Origin: Apiotrichum sp. Y4204
Taxonomy: Eukaryota > Basidiomycota > Tremellomycetes > Trichosporonales > Trichosporonaceae
DNA length: 41,478 nt
NCBI GenBank assembly: GCA_025531455.1
Contig: JAMYHL010000143.1
Span: 1-41,478, forward strand
Direction: 5' to 3'
A model generated the notes under the pieces. The model saw only the letters and a program-made list of their open reading frames with translations. It ran no database searches and was not told the DNA's origin. Positions 21,479 to 31,327 of this stretch are shown piece after piece; within the stretch, counting starts at the first letter, position 1, and each line of letters opens with the position of its first letter. Position numbers and translations under genes: made by a program.

Positions 21479-23617
21479 ATGACCGACACACACGAGACTG
21501 TCTCAGTAGCCATCATCGGCGCCGGGTGAGGCTTCACTCCAGAGCAGGACTGACTCCAGCGTCGGCGGCATCTGCCTCGCGCTCGACCTGCAGGCCCGCG
21601 GACTGCACAACTACACTGTGAGCTTAACCAGGCCGGATCCGAGTCTTCGGATTATGGAAGCTTGGAAGCTTGGAAGCTTGGAATGTTCTTCCGGTTCTGA
21701 TCGTAGATTTTTGAAGCGGAAGACGGCATCGGCGGAACATGGTACCAGAATGCATACCCGTGAGTACTAGTAGTGTATATGGCTTGGTAGATGCTTCAGA
21801 CGCTGACGACAGGGGCTGCCGCTGCGAGTGAGTAAACCAGAGCTACCCACAAGTTTCCCCGCTCACACCAGCGTCGCCGCGCTGTGGTACTCGCACTCGC
21901 GGCACCTCAACCCAAACTGGACCGAGACGCACCCGAAGCGCGCCGAGCTTCTTGAATGTAAGCATCTCGTCGGAATCACCACTCACTGGCAGACTGGCAG
22001 AACCTCGCCACGGCCCAGGGTGTCGACCGGCACGTACGCCTGCGGCACCGCTTCCTCTCGGCCGAGTGGGATGCCCAGGCGAGCGAGTACGTGATTGTGT
22101 GTCGGAACGGAGACGGCGACGAGGTGGTTACCCGTGCCCGCGTGCTCGTCTCGGCGATTGGCGGGTTCCACGCGCCCATCGCCCCAAAGCTCAAGGGTCA
22201 GGACATGTACCGCGGCGAGATTGTCGTCGGCGCGCGCTGGCCAAAGGACCTCACGACCGACAAGCTGCGCGGCAAGCGCGTCGCCGTCATCGGTAATGGA
22301 TGTTCGGGGGTGCAGACGGTCACGCAGCTCTCGGAGGACCCCGAGATCGAGGTGCTCTCCATCGCCCGCAGCCCGCACTGGTACTTGCCGCCTGCGAAGG
22401 GGGAGCGCAACTCGATCCCGTACTCTGACTCGTGGCGTTGGGCCTACTCCCACGTTCCCGGGCTGCAGCGCGCGGCGCGCGCGCTCCTGTACCTCCGGAT
22501 GGAGAGTGTCTGGCCGGTGTTCAAGCTCCAGAACGGATGGATGCGGAAGCGCATGCAGAAGCAGATCACGGAGTGGATGGAGAAGGAGCTGCCAAAGGAG
22601 CTCGTCCCGCATGCCATTCCAAAGTTCCGTAAGTGGAGACCAGAGGAACGAGGACGCTCTAACCCTCAGCAATCGGCTCGAAGCGCTTTGTCATGGAGGA
22701 CGGGTACTTTACCGCCCTGAAGCGCAAGAACACGACTCCCGTGTGGGGCGGCCTCTCGGGCTTTACAGAGACGGGCATCGTCCTGGACAACGAGCAGGTC
22801 ATCGAGGACGTAGACTACGTGGTCCTCTCCCTCGGCTTTGACATTGAGGTGAGCGGGAATCTCTTATTCCCCAGGTCCGTCGCTAATGCCCAGAGCCCCG
22901 GCCTCGACGTCATCGGCTCCAAGGTCAAGATCTCCGACTTTGACTACCGCTCCGACATGAAAATGTACCACAGCGTGAGCCACAATAATAAACTCCCCCA
23001 GCTGACATCAGATGGCGGTCCCAGGCATGCCAAACTACTTTATGATGCTCGGCCCGCTCAGCGCGACGGGCCACGCGTCTATCGTCTTTATCCTCGAGAC
23101 GCAGGCAAACTACATTGCCCAGCTCATCGGGGGTATGGACACGCACTCTATCCGCTCGCTGGAGCCAAAGCCCGCCGCCACGGAAAAGTGGTACGACGCA
23201 GTCAGCGCCCGCGCCCAGAACACGGTGTGGTCCCAGGCACGCAGCTACATGCGCGCGCGCGGCGGCGACGGCAAGGTCTGGACGCATTTCCCCGGCTTTG
23301 TGGGCGAAATCTGGTGGACGAACCGCACCCCCGAATGGAAGGACTTTGCGGGCGGCGAGGCGCTCGCCCGCCGCCAGGGTCTCCGCCGTCTCGCCCGCCG
23401 CGTCCTGTTTGCCGCGGCGCTCCTCCTCGCCGTCCGCCAGTTCCGCCCCGAGTGGATCGCTACTGCTGCGCGGGCGATCGTCGCGGGGGCCGCGACGGTT
23501 GGCGTCCCGGACTCGTGGGTCGGTAGTGTCAGTGATGCCCTCGCGTCTGCTGGCGCGGCGGTCGACGGCGCAGCCGAGTCGGTAAAGGAGAGTGTGCGGG
23601 CTCTGGTGTGTCAGTAG
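21479..23617 (+). CDS. Flavin-dependent monooxygenase, Baeyer-Villiger type with altered fingerprint
   Basis: FAD- and NADPH-dependent oxygenase of the class B flavoprotein group. Nine exons: 21479-21525, 21560-21617, 21707-21759, 21813-21827 (15 nt), 21872-21957, 21993-22628, 22670-22848, 22894-22974 and 23012-23617, giving 586 residues. Motifs in order: FAD-binding GAGVGG (14-19); IFEAEDGIGGTWYQNAYPGCRCD, whose last residues come from the 15 nt exon; the region equivalent to the Baeyer-Villiger fingerprint F-x-G-x3-H-x3-W-P, which reads YRGEIVVGARWP (159-170) with Val165 instead of His; NADPH-binding VIGNGCSG; and LSLGFDIE. A hydrophobic segment VLFAAALLLAV (about 516-527) suggests a C-terminal membrane anchor. 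The substrate is not predictable. It ends 133 bp from the convergent Old Yellow Enzyme gene. Confidence 0.9.
21656..21683. repeat. GGAAGCTT tandem repeat inside an intron
   Basis: Three and a half copies of the 8 bp palindrome-containing unit GGAAGCTT inside intron 2 of the monooxygenase gene. Confidence 0.75.
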
Positions 23618-23750
23618 GCGGATTAGAGTAGGATTGTAGGTACTGTAGAAATCGTAATGAATCTTGTCATCAGTTGCGTTGTCAGCCACTGTTAGTCACT
23701 GTTTTGTGCAAGAAAGGCTACATGTCCAGTATCTCCACCACGGCTCTAAT

Positions 23751-25200
23751 CTACGAGTGCACAGGCTTGAGCATGCGCGCCCACGCACGCTCATACTGCG
23801 GCGCCGGCGCAACGGCGACCTTGAGCTGCTCGGCCGCCTCGAGCGGGAAATCAATGTGGCGGAGCACCTCGCGGCCAAAAAGACACACGTCGGCGGCGCC
23901 GCGCGCAAGCACGTCCTCGCACTGCTTGGCGTCGGTGAGCAGGCCCACCGCGCCAATCAGCAGGCCCGGGACATGTTTCCGGATATGCGCCGCCAGCGGC
24001 ACCTGGTATCCCGGGCCGACGGGGAACTGCCCGCGAATGTCGTTACCGCCCGACGAGACGTCCAGCAGGTCGATACCCGCGTCGCGCAGCGCCGCGGCCA
24101 GAATAGTCGTCTGCTCGAGACCCCTGCAAGTGAGAACTACACCAGCTACCGACTTACCACCACTTGTACTCTCCATCCTGCTTTTCGGGCCCCACGACGC
24201 CCTCGAGCCAGTCCGTCGCCGACACACGCATGAACAGCGGCCCGTCCCACTCCTTGCGCACAATCTCGGCAATCTCGAGCGGGAGGCGCATGCGGTTCTC
24301 GAGCGACCCGCCATACTGGTCGCTACGGGTGTTGGAGAGGGGCGACAAAAAGTTGTGGATAAAGTAGCCGTGCGCGCCGTGGATTTCGATAAAGTCGAAG
24401 CCGGCGGCCTTGGCGCGCCGCACAGCCTGCACGTACGCGTCCTTGATGCCCGAAATGTACTCTAGCGTCGCCTCGCGCGGCATCGGGTTCGTCGCGTCGT
24501 CAAAGCTGATGGCCGAGGGTCCAGTGACTGCCGTCAGAATCCTATTTAGGTTCGTTTGCTCACCTTTCTCGGGCCATCCGCCCACCGAGTCGGGCGCGAC
24601 CTCTCCGCCCTTCCACCCCTCCTCCTCAGCGACGCGGAACACCCACGGCGCGAGCGTCGACGCCTTGCGCCCCGCATGCGCAATCTGGATACCTATCTTG
24701 GCGCGGTTGGCATGCACAAACTCGACGATACGCTTCAGCGGCGCAATGTGCTCATCCGACCAGATACCCATGTCCTCGGGGGAGATGCGGCCCTCGGGGA
24801 CGACGGCGGTCGCTTCCACCATAATGTTCGCCCACCCGCGCAGGGCCATGCTGCCAAGGTGCACGAGGTGGTGGTCCGTCGCCTTGCCGTCATCCGAGGA
24901 ATCTAGATGTCAGCAACCACTTTTTCTTTTTTTTTTTCTTTTTCCACTCACACTGGCACATGGGCGCAACCCACATCCGGTGCGGCCAGGTGACTCCGCG
25001 AATGGTGATCGGCTCAAACAGCTTGGGCACGTTGTCGTTCTGCGGCCACCGGGCGCTCGGCAGCGAGCTCCCGATCACGGCGGGGGGGCGCGGGATGAAG
25101 CCCGGGTAGTTTGGCGCCGGCGTGTTCGCAAAGGGCGCGATGGCGGCGGGGTTCGTCTTGGACACTGCGGTTAATGGGAGCGGGAGCTGGCAGGCTTACT
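23751..25200 (-). CDS. Old Yellow Enzyme-family NADPH:flavin oxidoreductase (YqjM-like)
   Basis: FMN-dependent ene-reductase family. Exons are the last base of exon 1 (25200), then 24952-25164, 24564-24902, 24158-24527 and 23751-24123, giving 431 residues. The reading frame begins with the A at 25200 joined to TG at 25164-25163 across a 35 nt intron, so the ATG is created by splicing; no other in-frame ATG fits upstream. A TATA box at 25270-25275 places the cap site just above. Motifs: VAPMCQYSSDDG, HLVHLGSMALRG, IQIAHAGRKAS, the catalytic pair His234/His237 in IEIHGAHGYFIHNFLSP, SDQYGGSLENRMRLPLE and CLFGREVLRHIDFP. HAGRKA and HGAH-type motifs place it with the YqjM/thermophilic-like class rather than yeast OYE1. 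It is convergent with the flavin monooxygenase. Confidence 0.92.
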
Positions 25201-25749
25201 TTTAATGTAGCTGTAGCTTTAGTTTGGGGGTTGTGAGGATGAGAACATGTCCATAGTCTCTCTGCGGCCTTTATACCGGAATGTGCCCAGAAGCGAGCCC
25301 TCCACCGGCCTCCACCGCGCTTATAAAGCCAGCTGGCTGACGGCGTCATCGATATCTTAGTTGCCGATGGTGCTCCTCGTGTACTATGGGCACGGTCATC
25401 GCGATGCATACAAACAACAGCTCACACCACCTTATAAATCCTCGACCCACTCCTTGTCGACCCTCAACCCACGACGTCGTGTCGCAACCTTGCTGCCCTC
25501 TCCTTTTGTTTTGTTGCTTTTCCGGGATCCACCTCCACATCTCCACATGTCGGACAATCAAGATGGCTCAAACTATCCTGGCTGATTCAGCCCCAGGCGC
25601 ACCGCGCGCAGTCTGGCGTGATCGCGACCCCGTCGGCGAGCATGTGATCCCAGAGGTTAAAGCTCTGTCGAATGTCGATCCAAACTCAGCTGTTTCCCGT
25701 ACAGTCGGGACACAATCTCCGAGTCATCCTGCGAGTCCATTTCCATCCC
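25201..25749. other. Intergenic region between the Old Yellow Enzyme gene and the unknown minus-strand gene
   Basis: It holds the Old Yellow Enzyme promoter (minus-strand TATA at 25270), a plus-strand TATAAAT at 25433, and the first half of a candidate plus-strand ORF starting at 25563. The 3' UTR of the minus-strand gene ending at 25750 must also lie here. Confidence 0.5.
25270..25275 (-). promoter_or_regulatory. TATA box of the Old Yellow Enzyme gene
   Basis: TATAAA on the minus strand. A start site 25-40 bp downstream falls near 25235-25245. That is below two upstream ATGs (25254, 25248) and above the exon 1 donor at 25199, which supports a short leader exon. Confidence 0.45.
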
Positions 25750-25928
25750 CTAGCACCGATCCATCGCAGCGAACAGCTGCTCGACCTCCGCGCTGCCGCT
25801 CTCGAAGAAGCCGTCAAATGAGTCAATGCTCGTATCTCCATCCGAGGAGGGCTGTGGGGGTAGCGCGGCCGAGCGCGTGTTGTGCGCTGGCGGGCGGTCG
25901 AGGTTGGCTCGCGGTGGTGGTTGATTGA
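25563..25928 (+). CDS. Candidate small ORF, doubtful
   Basis: A 121-codon frame starting MAQTILADSAPGAPRAVW. A TATAAAT box lies 124 bp above it (25433-25439) and the leader is pyrimidine-rich, as in real fungal genes. The first 60 codons have ordinary composition (RDRDPVGEHVIPEVKALSN). The rest overlaps, antisense, the coding end of the gene at 25750-26736 and is Arg/Ser-rich, as expected of a shadow frame. A 12-codon ORF at 25547-25585 overlaps its start. It could be a small gene with an unseen intron, a remnant, or a non-coding transcript. I do not recognise the protein. Confidence 0.22.
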   Translation: MAQTILADSAPGAPRAVWRDRDPVGEHVIPEVKALSNVDPNSAVSRTVGTQSPSHPASPFPSPSTDPSQRTAARPPRCRSRRSRQMSQCSYLHPRRAVGVARPSACCALAGGRGWLAVVVD

Positions 25929-26736
25929 CCGTGTTTCGCGGCGGAAGAGGATTGGTAGATCGCCGTGGCTGGTCGGTTGTGCGCGTCATGCGCGCCGAAG
26001 ACAACATTGCTGGGTGCTCCGTACCTACAGGGCGTGTCGGGGGAACGATAGGGGCCGCCTGGGGGGCGCGGAGCGGGCTCGCGGCGGCGCGGCGGGGGCT
26101 GCTCCTCACCGGTGCGAGGAGCGGGGGTCGGAAGGGTTTCGGCGCCGAGCGCTTCGGCAGTTCTGCCGCTTTTCCCAACTCGGTGGCCGATTCCGTGCGG
26201 CGGGTGAGCGGGGCCGGCGGCGCGCTCTTGGGGGGTAACGAGCGCGTCGCGCCTACAGGAGTCGTGCCGTTCTGGCGCTCTCCCATCGGCGCGCGGGCAC
26301 TCCTCGAGCTCCGGACGCTCGTGCTCCGCGCGCTGCTCGAGTTTGAAGAGTTTGCTGCCGTGTTTGGGGTGTTCGTCCGCGAACTCGAGCTGATAAACCG
26401 CTCGAGGAGCTCGTCGAGGCGCCGCCCAGCCTCCACGTTCGGGACCACGTTCGGGACGGACGTGGTGGATCGCAGCCGCCGTTTCCGCGAGTTGCTTCGT
26501 CCCACCGCGGCGGTCGCGGGCGCCGAGGGGACCGAGGCGAACGGCCGCGGGCGCTGCGTCGGTGTTGGCGGCGGAACGGCCTTTTCTGCTAATGAGCTTC
26601 ACCGCGGGCGCAAAAGCTCACCTGAGGGTCCCGCGATTGTAAACTCCTTCAGGAGCTGCATGTCCTGTCCCCACACGACGGTGCTCTCCTCCTCGAGCTG
26701 GCGTTTCCGCCGCGAGCGCGTGTTCGGGGTCTCCAT
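25750..26736 (-). CDS. Uncharacterised basic, Ser/Pro-rich protein
   Basis: Two exons, 26622-26736 and 25750-26585, giving 316 residues. The 36 nt intron has gtgagc and gcag ends, with a phase 1 junction. I do not recognise the family. The first 38 residues are the least biased part: a basic METPNTRSRRKRQLEEE start, then STVVWGQDMQLLKEFTIAG, which looks like a short conserved helix motif. Residues about 65-90 contain SRKRRLRSTTS (possible nuclear signal) and RRLDELLERFISSSS, a likely amphipathic helix. The middle is disordered, with many Pro, Arg and Ser and several TP/SP sites. The C-terminus is acidic/hydrophobic (DSFDGFFESGSAEVEQLFAAMDRC). Inference: a nuclear or cytoskeletal regulatory protein, possibly phosphorylated. 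Divergent from the SNARE gene, 568 bp away. Confidence 0.65.
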
Positions 26737-27304
26737 CAAGATAGGTGTCGCAGTTTGTATCGAGCTGTAGATGAAGCGAGTTTAGATGGATTGGGTTGTG
26801 GTTATGTCGGTGGATGTGGGTACGTGTAGGGCAGGGCAGGGTGGATGCTGGCAGGGTTTGGCGCGGTTGAGTGTGTTTGTGTGGTCGACGGCGGGTCTAC
26901 TCGTGATGCAATGGATCTACTCAGCAAGCACCAAGAAGGTTAGGACATGTCGTCCGATGGAGGACGGGGCGGCAAGCGGTTGACAGCGGGGAGGAGAGAA
27001 ACACTTGAAACAAAACTCGACGCGTGGGATGGTGAGCTCGCCGTTGTTGGTGGCGAGCAGAAACAAACTGGCCAAAAGGACAGCAAAAGCAGTCGCCAAG
27101 TAACCGGGGCACGGAAATAAATTAGCCACGTGGGAGAGTCATGACGTCGATAGTGATCGTGGTGAGGTTCGGGTGCAAATGGAGGCCCAGCCCAGCCCAG
27201 CCCACGCACCCAGCGTCGATGGCGATGGCCTGTGCGGCCGACGAGCACCGGATCTTGAGTCGTCGACATCCACATCCATTCCCTTCTCTTTGCCATCCAC
27301 CACC
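26737..27304. other. Divergent intergenic region, unknown protein and R-SNARE promoters
   Basis: This 568 bp separates two divergent start codons. I see GGGCAGGGCAGGG-like and CCCAGCCCAGCCCA runs (near 26829 and 27187) and no TATA box. No ORF with protein character. Confidence 0.5.
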
Positions 27305-28244
27305 ATGTCCCTCCTCCACGCCCTCATCGCGCGCGGGACGACCGTGCTTGCAGAGCACACAGACGGCGACGTATACTTGAAGCCAGGTACAGCTATTTTG
27401 CTCTCTGAAAGCTGACAGCAGCGGCAAAGATCACGATCCTGTCCAAGATCCCGCCCAACAACTCGAAGCTTACCTGTGGGTATCTAACACTGGTTACCAC
27501 CCACTGCATTTCTCACGCCCAGATGTATGGCAGGACCGGCTGATCCACTACGTCTCGTCTGACGGCGTGATCTACCTCGTTATGGCGGACGACAGCGTCG
27601 GGCGTCGCATGCCGTTTGCGTTCCTTGCCGAGGTCGAGCGCCGGTTCACGGCCCAGTTTACGCCTGATACCATTGCCGCGGCGGGCGATCACGGGCTTGA
27701 AGACTTTGATGGCGAGCTTGCCAAGGTGTGTACCGTGGCGATTCGGGGCGGGAGGCAAGAATGAGGAGCGGTGGCGATACTCACTTCTGAACCCTACTCA
27801 CGCCAGCTCATGAACCAGTACACGACTGCGCCGCCGGCTGATCCGCTGCGACAGGCGCAGACGGATCTGAACAATGTGTGAGTCGAGACGCGGACGATGA
27901 GTAGCTGCCTTGGCCTTGCATAGCTACCTTGATTTACATCCGCTAACAATCCAGCAAGGACATCATGGTGCAGAACATCGACTCGATCCTGCAGCGCGGC
28001 GAGCGGCTCGACCTGCTGGTCGACAAGACGGACACGCTCGCGGGGCAGGCGTACGCGTTCCGCCGCGGCGCGCGCACCGTCCGCCGCCAGCAGTGGTGGA
28101 AGAACACGCGCATCACCTTCCTCACCGGCTTTGTCGTCTTCGTGAGTGCCATTACAAACGCGAGACTCTGCTCACACGCAGCTCATCGTATACCTCTTCA
28201 TCGCCCAGTTCTGCGGCCTGGGATTGACTCATTGCAGCCGTTAA
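27305..28244 (+). CDS. VAMP7: Longin R-SNARE, VAMP7-like
   Basis: Vesicle SNARE for endosomal/vacuolar fusion. Exons are 27305-27386, 27422-27475, 27523-27725, 27807-27877, 27955-28141 and 28182-28244, giving 219 residues. The N-terminal longin domain (about 1-110) includes RLIHYVSSDGVIYLVMAD and FAFLAEVERRF. The SNARE helix KDIMVQNIDSILQRGERLDL has the zero-layer Arg151, which makes it an R-SNARE, and continues LVDKTDTLAGQAYAFRRGA. The WWKN juxtamembrane motif precedes one transmembrane helix (about 190-212), with a very short lumenal end. The membrane anchor excludes Ykt6. The acceptor of exon 2 is a tandem CAGCAG (27416-27421), so one Ala may be optional. It is convergent with MTR3, 140 bp apart. 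Confidence 0.93.
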
Positions 28245-28384
28245 TTTGTGTTTATAGAGCGATGCATGTTGTATTCCTGCGGCCCAACGGCCCACCAGGG
28301 CCAAGGCGTATTGCGTCAGTCAGAAGCACCCTGTAACACCCGATCCACTGCTCGAGGAACACTGTGCAATACAATACATGATCT

Positions 28385-29366
28385 CTACTCCTGCTGTGCG
28401 CCCTCCAGAATCGCCTGCGCCGCCACGCCATGCGTGCTCTTGGCACTCGCAAACGCCAGCTCAATCATCTGCGGGGTAAGCTCGGTTCCCACCATGTACC
28501 CACCTTGCACGCGTCGTCGAGCTCCGCCTCGCCAGTGAGGTGCATGCTCGTAATCTGCCCCAGCGCAGGCATCGCGCCGAGGGTGACGCACGCAGCGGCC
28601 GCGGATGCCTCTTGCGCCGTTGGGTCCAGAAGAAGCTTTTCTCCCCCCGCCTAAAAGTCAACAACTTCAAGCACAAGCACTCGCAACTCACGACAACACT
28701 CCCGACAGCGAGGGCGGACATTGGAATGCCCGCATCAGCAACGGCGGCACTGGCGGCCGTGAGGCCCGCAGAGAGGACCGCCTCGTCGCTGTCCGCCTCG
28801 AGGACGAGGAGGTGCACGTCCACACTGAGTTTCGGCAGCAGATGCAGCCGGAGGGCCGGGAGGAGCAGCTGCGTGAGCAGCGCGGCGTGGTTGACTGGCT
28901 CCGTGTCCTGCCATTAGTACAAGTACATTAAGAGACACATACCCGCAGCGGGGCACGGCGCACGCGGCTCGCAAACGGGGCAAACTTGACTTCGAGGTTG
29001 AGCGTGCCCGTAGGCGAGTACGGCGGCGGGCGCGGCCGGGGACCAAAACTGCGAGAGTCAGCAATGCGCACCTTCCCAAGCTGACGCACCATGAACACGC
29101 AATCTTCACGCCCTCGGCCTCAATGTATGCGCTCCCATTCGCCTGCGTCACGAGCCCGGTCTTGAGGACTGGAGGTCAGTGATGTGGTCAAAGGTGGGAG
29201 CTGGTTAGGCGGGGAGCAGTCACACCAGCGCTATACCCTACGCACAGATTGGCCGCGGCGCAGTGTCCGCCCGCGCACGGGCGCTCGGGCCCGCTGTCGA
29301 CGCGTAGAGTATCGGCTTGGAGTCCTCCGGAGCCTGGATCCGCCGGCGGTCGAATGTTGCTGCCAT
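28385..29366 (-). CDS. MTR3: Exosome complex RNase PH-like subunit Mtr3 (EXOSC6)
   Basis: Catalytically inert RNase PH-fold subunit of the exosome ring, for 3'-5' RNA decay and processing. Exons are 29246-29366, 29090-29168, 28943-29048, 28692-28907, 28504-28650 and 28385-28468, giving 250 residues (human EXOSC6 272). The start MAATFDRRRIQAPED matches the DHRRIRGPEE start of the human protein. Next come GLVTQANGSAYIEAEGVKIAC, FGPRPRPPYSPTGTL and LEVKFAPFASRVRRAPLR, then TAASAAVADAGIPMSALAVG, the usual RNase PH beta-alpha pattern. The EGVKIACSCFGPR segment lacks the catalytic-type acidic pocket of bacterial RNase PH, as in other eukaryotic ring subunits. It lies immediately downstream of DOM34 on the same strand with a 242 bp gap. 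Confidence 0.9.
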
Positions 29367-29608
29367 GGTGGTGTGGATGATGACGAAACGAGAAAATCGA
29401 AATTTGTGCTTTGTTGATGGTGGTGGAGTTGTGGGATGGTTTTCAGTTTCAGGGCTGGGATGTGTGTGGCAAGTCATGGTGGACACCCACAAGTGCAACA
29501 ACCAACATGAACGATTTCCTCTTGTCACTTTTCAACGCTCCTGCTCCAGTCTACGCAAGGTGTAGCATATCAGCACTACAGATACTATGTCTACTATATA
29601 TTACTGGC

Positions 29609-31327
29609 TCACATGGCCTCGGCCTCGGCGGCAGCAGCGTCCGCAGCGGCCTCCTGCGCGAGGCGCTCGCGTTCCTCGCGCTCCTCCATCTCGACAATCT
29701 CCACGTCGAGGGGATACGTGAGAATCGCCGCGATGCCGGTGAGGAGGTTGAGCTGGACGCCGCTCTCGTGCATCGACGAGAAGATGACTGCTTCGCCGCC
29801 CCGCGCGCGCACGTCCTCCACCATCTGCACGTACTTGTTCCGCGTTGCCGGGTCGGCGGCGCGGAACAGGTCGTCCGAGATGAGCAGCGTGCCCACCGCT
29901 CCGCGGTCGACGGCCAGCGCGACGTGCTCCGGGCCGTACCATGCGCGCAGCTCGTCCTGTGCCAGCATCTTGTGGAATCTGGCGTCAGTGATGGGAGATA
30001 TGAACAACTTATCACTCACTTATCCAATGCGACGCCTTCGCGTGCGAATTTCGATCCGGCGAGCATCTTGACGACGGTCGGGTCACGCAGCGCCTCAACA
30101 AGCGAGTGCACGTGCGGGGTGTTGCTGTGCACCTTGAGCCACTTGGGCCGCGATGCGAGAAGCGGCTTGTTGTTCGTCAATGTTGCCTGCTGGAAGATGT
30201 AGTCGTAGAGCTGAGGTCAGCGAAGTCGGCGGATAACACTCACAGTGTCTTTTGTGAATCCCGGGGAGGCGATAACCACAGTCTTGAGGGTCTCAAATGG
30301 TATCAAACGGAGAATGGCGTTGTACACTGTCTGCAGGAAGTTTGCGACCGCCTGTGGTATGAGTTTCCGCTGTAGCAATGCTGACTTCACTGCGGACCCA
30401 CCTTGTCGTGACTGCTCGTCCCGCTGCGCTTCCTCGGCACGGGGCACTCGATACGCTGCCGCACGACCGTCATGTTCTCCGACATGAGGCAGATCGCCGC
30501 CGTGCCCTCGCCGCACACCACCGCGCCGATCTCCGCCCCGCGGCCCGGCGCCGTCGCCTCGCTGATCTGGTCGAGCGACACCGAGTCCCATCCTGTCGTC
30601 TTCGTGAGCCGCAGCTGCTTGCCGCCTGTTGTGAGTGTGTGTATTGTGCGCATGGGCCGGAGCGGGTATGCCTAAAGAAGCCTGCACCCGCTCCCAGGCC
30701 TTCTTCAACTCACGCTCGAGCTCAATAGTGTGGAACGCGCCAATGCGAACATAATCGTTTGCCTCAGTCACCTGTCCCGTCACGCTCATGACTGCACGCG
30801 CCTCGGACTGGTCGCCGTTCGTCTCAGTTGATGCAGCAGCGGAGAAAGCGGTCTGGCGTTAGTGTGTGCCGAGTTTGCCACCCAATCTCGTTGCACAGGG
30901 CAGAGTATCACAGCTGAGGCAAGCTTTGAATAGCTGCTCATCTTCCTGCTCCCAGGAACCGGGATCTCGTACACCCCCGCATCCACAACCTCTCGCGCCA
31001 CCAGCTCGCCATCCAGATCCCTCCCACCCCACACCCACCTTGACGACCTTGATGTTCAGCCGCATCTGCACGCGGTAGCTCGTTGTGCTCCCCGTCGAGC
31101 TGGTAGAGTGCACCTTGCGGTCCGTCTTCGCGAGCAGCTCGTCCCCGGGCACAGTGAGGTTGTACAGGAGGTACATGTCGTCCTCCGTCTCGGGGATGAT
31201 GGTCACGGACCCCTGTGGTCGGCGTCAGCTCAGGAGTAACAACAAAGGTGAGCAGCGCGGAAAATCACGCCTCGAGAATACCACGCACCGAGCCGTCCTT
31301 TTCGATATGCTTGCTGACGAGTTTCAT
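29609..31327 (-). CDS. DOM34: Dom34/Pelota ribosome rescue factor
   Basis: eRF1-like factor that, with Hbs1, splits stalled ribosomes in no-go and non-stop decay. Exons are 31289-31327, 31039-31212, 30714-30852, 30402-30625, 30244-30351, 30020-30210 and 29609-29978, giving 414 residues (human PELO 385). The start [21 protein letters not shown] is diagnostic. Domain 1 follows with [33 protein letters not shown] and [13 protein letters not shown]. Domain 2 has [23 protein letters not shown] and [11 protein letters not shown]. Domain 3 has [16 protein letters not shown] TLLISDDLF and [23 protein letters not shown] Ser/Glu-rich loop ([19 protein letters not shown]) interrupts domain 1 where the human protein is shorter, and the C-terminus is a Glu/Ala-rich tail. 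Intron 2 (186 nt) is the longest in the gene. Confidence 0.95.

Noticed and set aside
22866..22893. Earlier acceptor (ccccag at 22869-22874) for exon 8 of the monooxygenase
   Set aside because: It would place an in-frame TAA four codons later; the later gcccag at 22893 keeps the frame.
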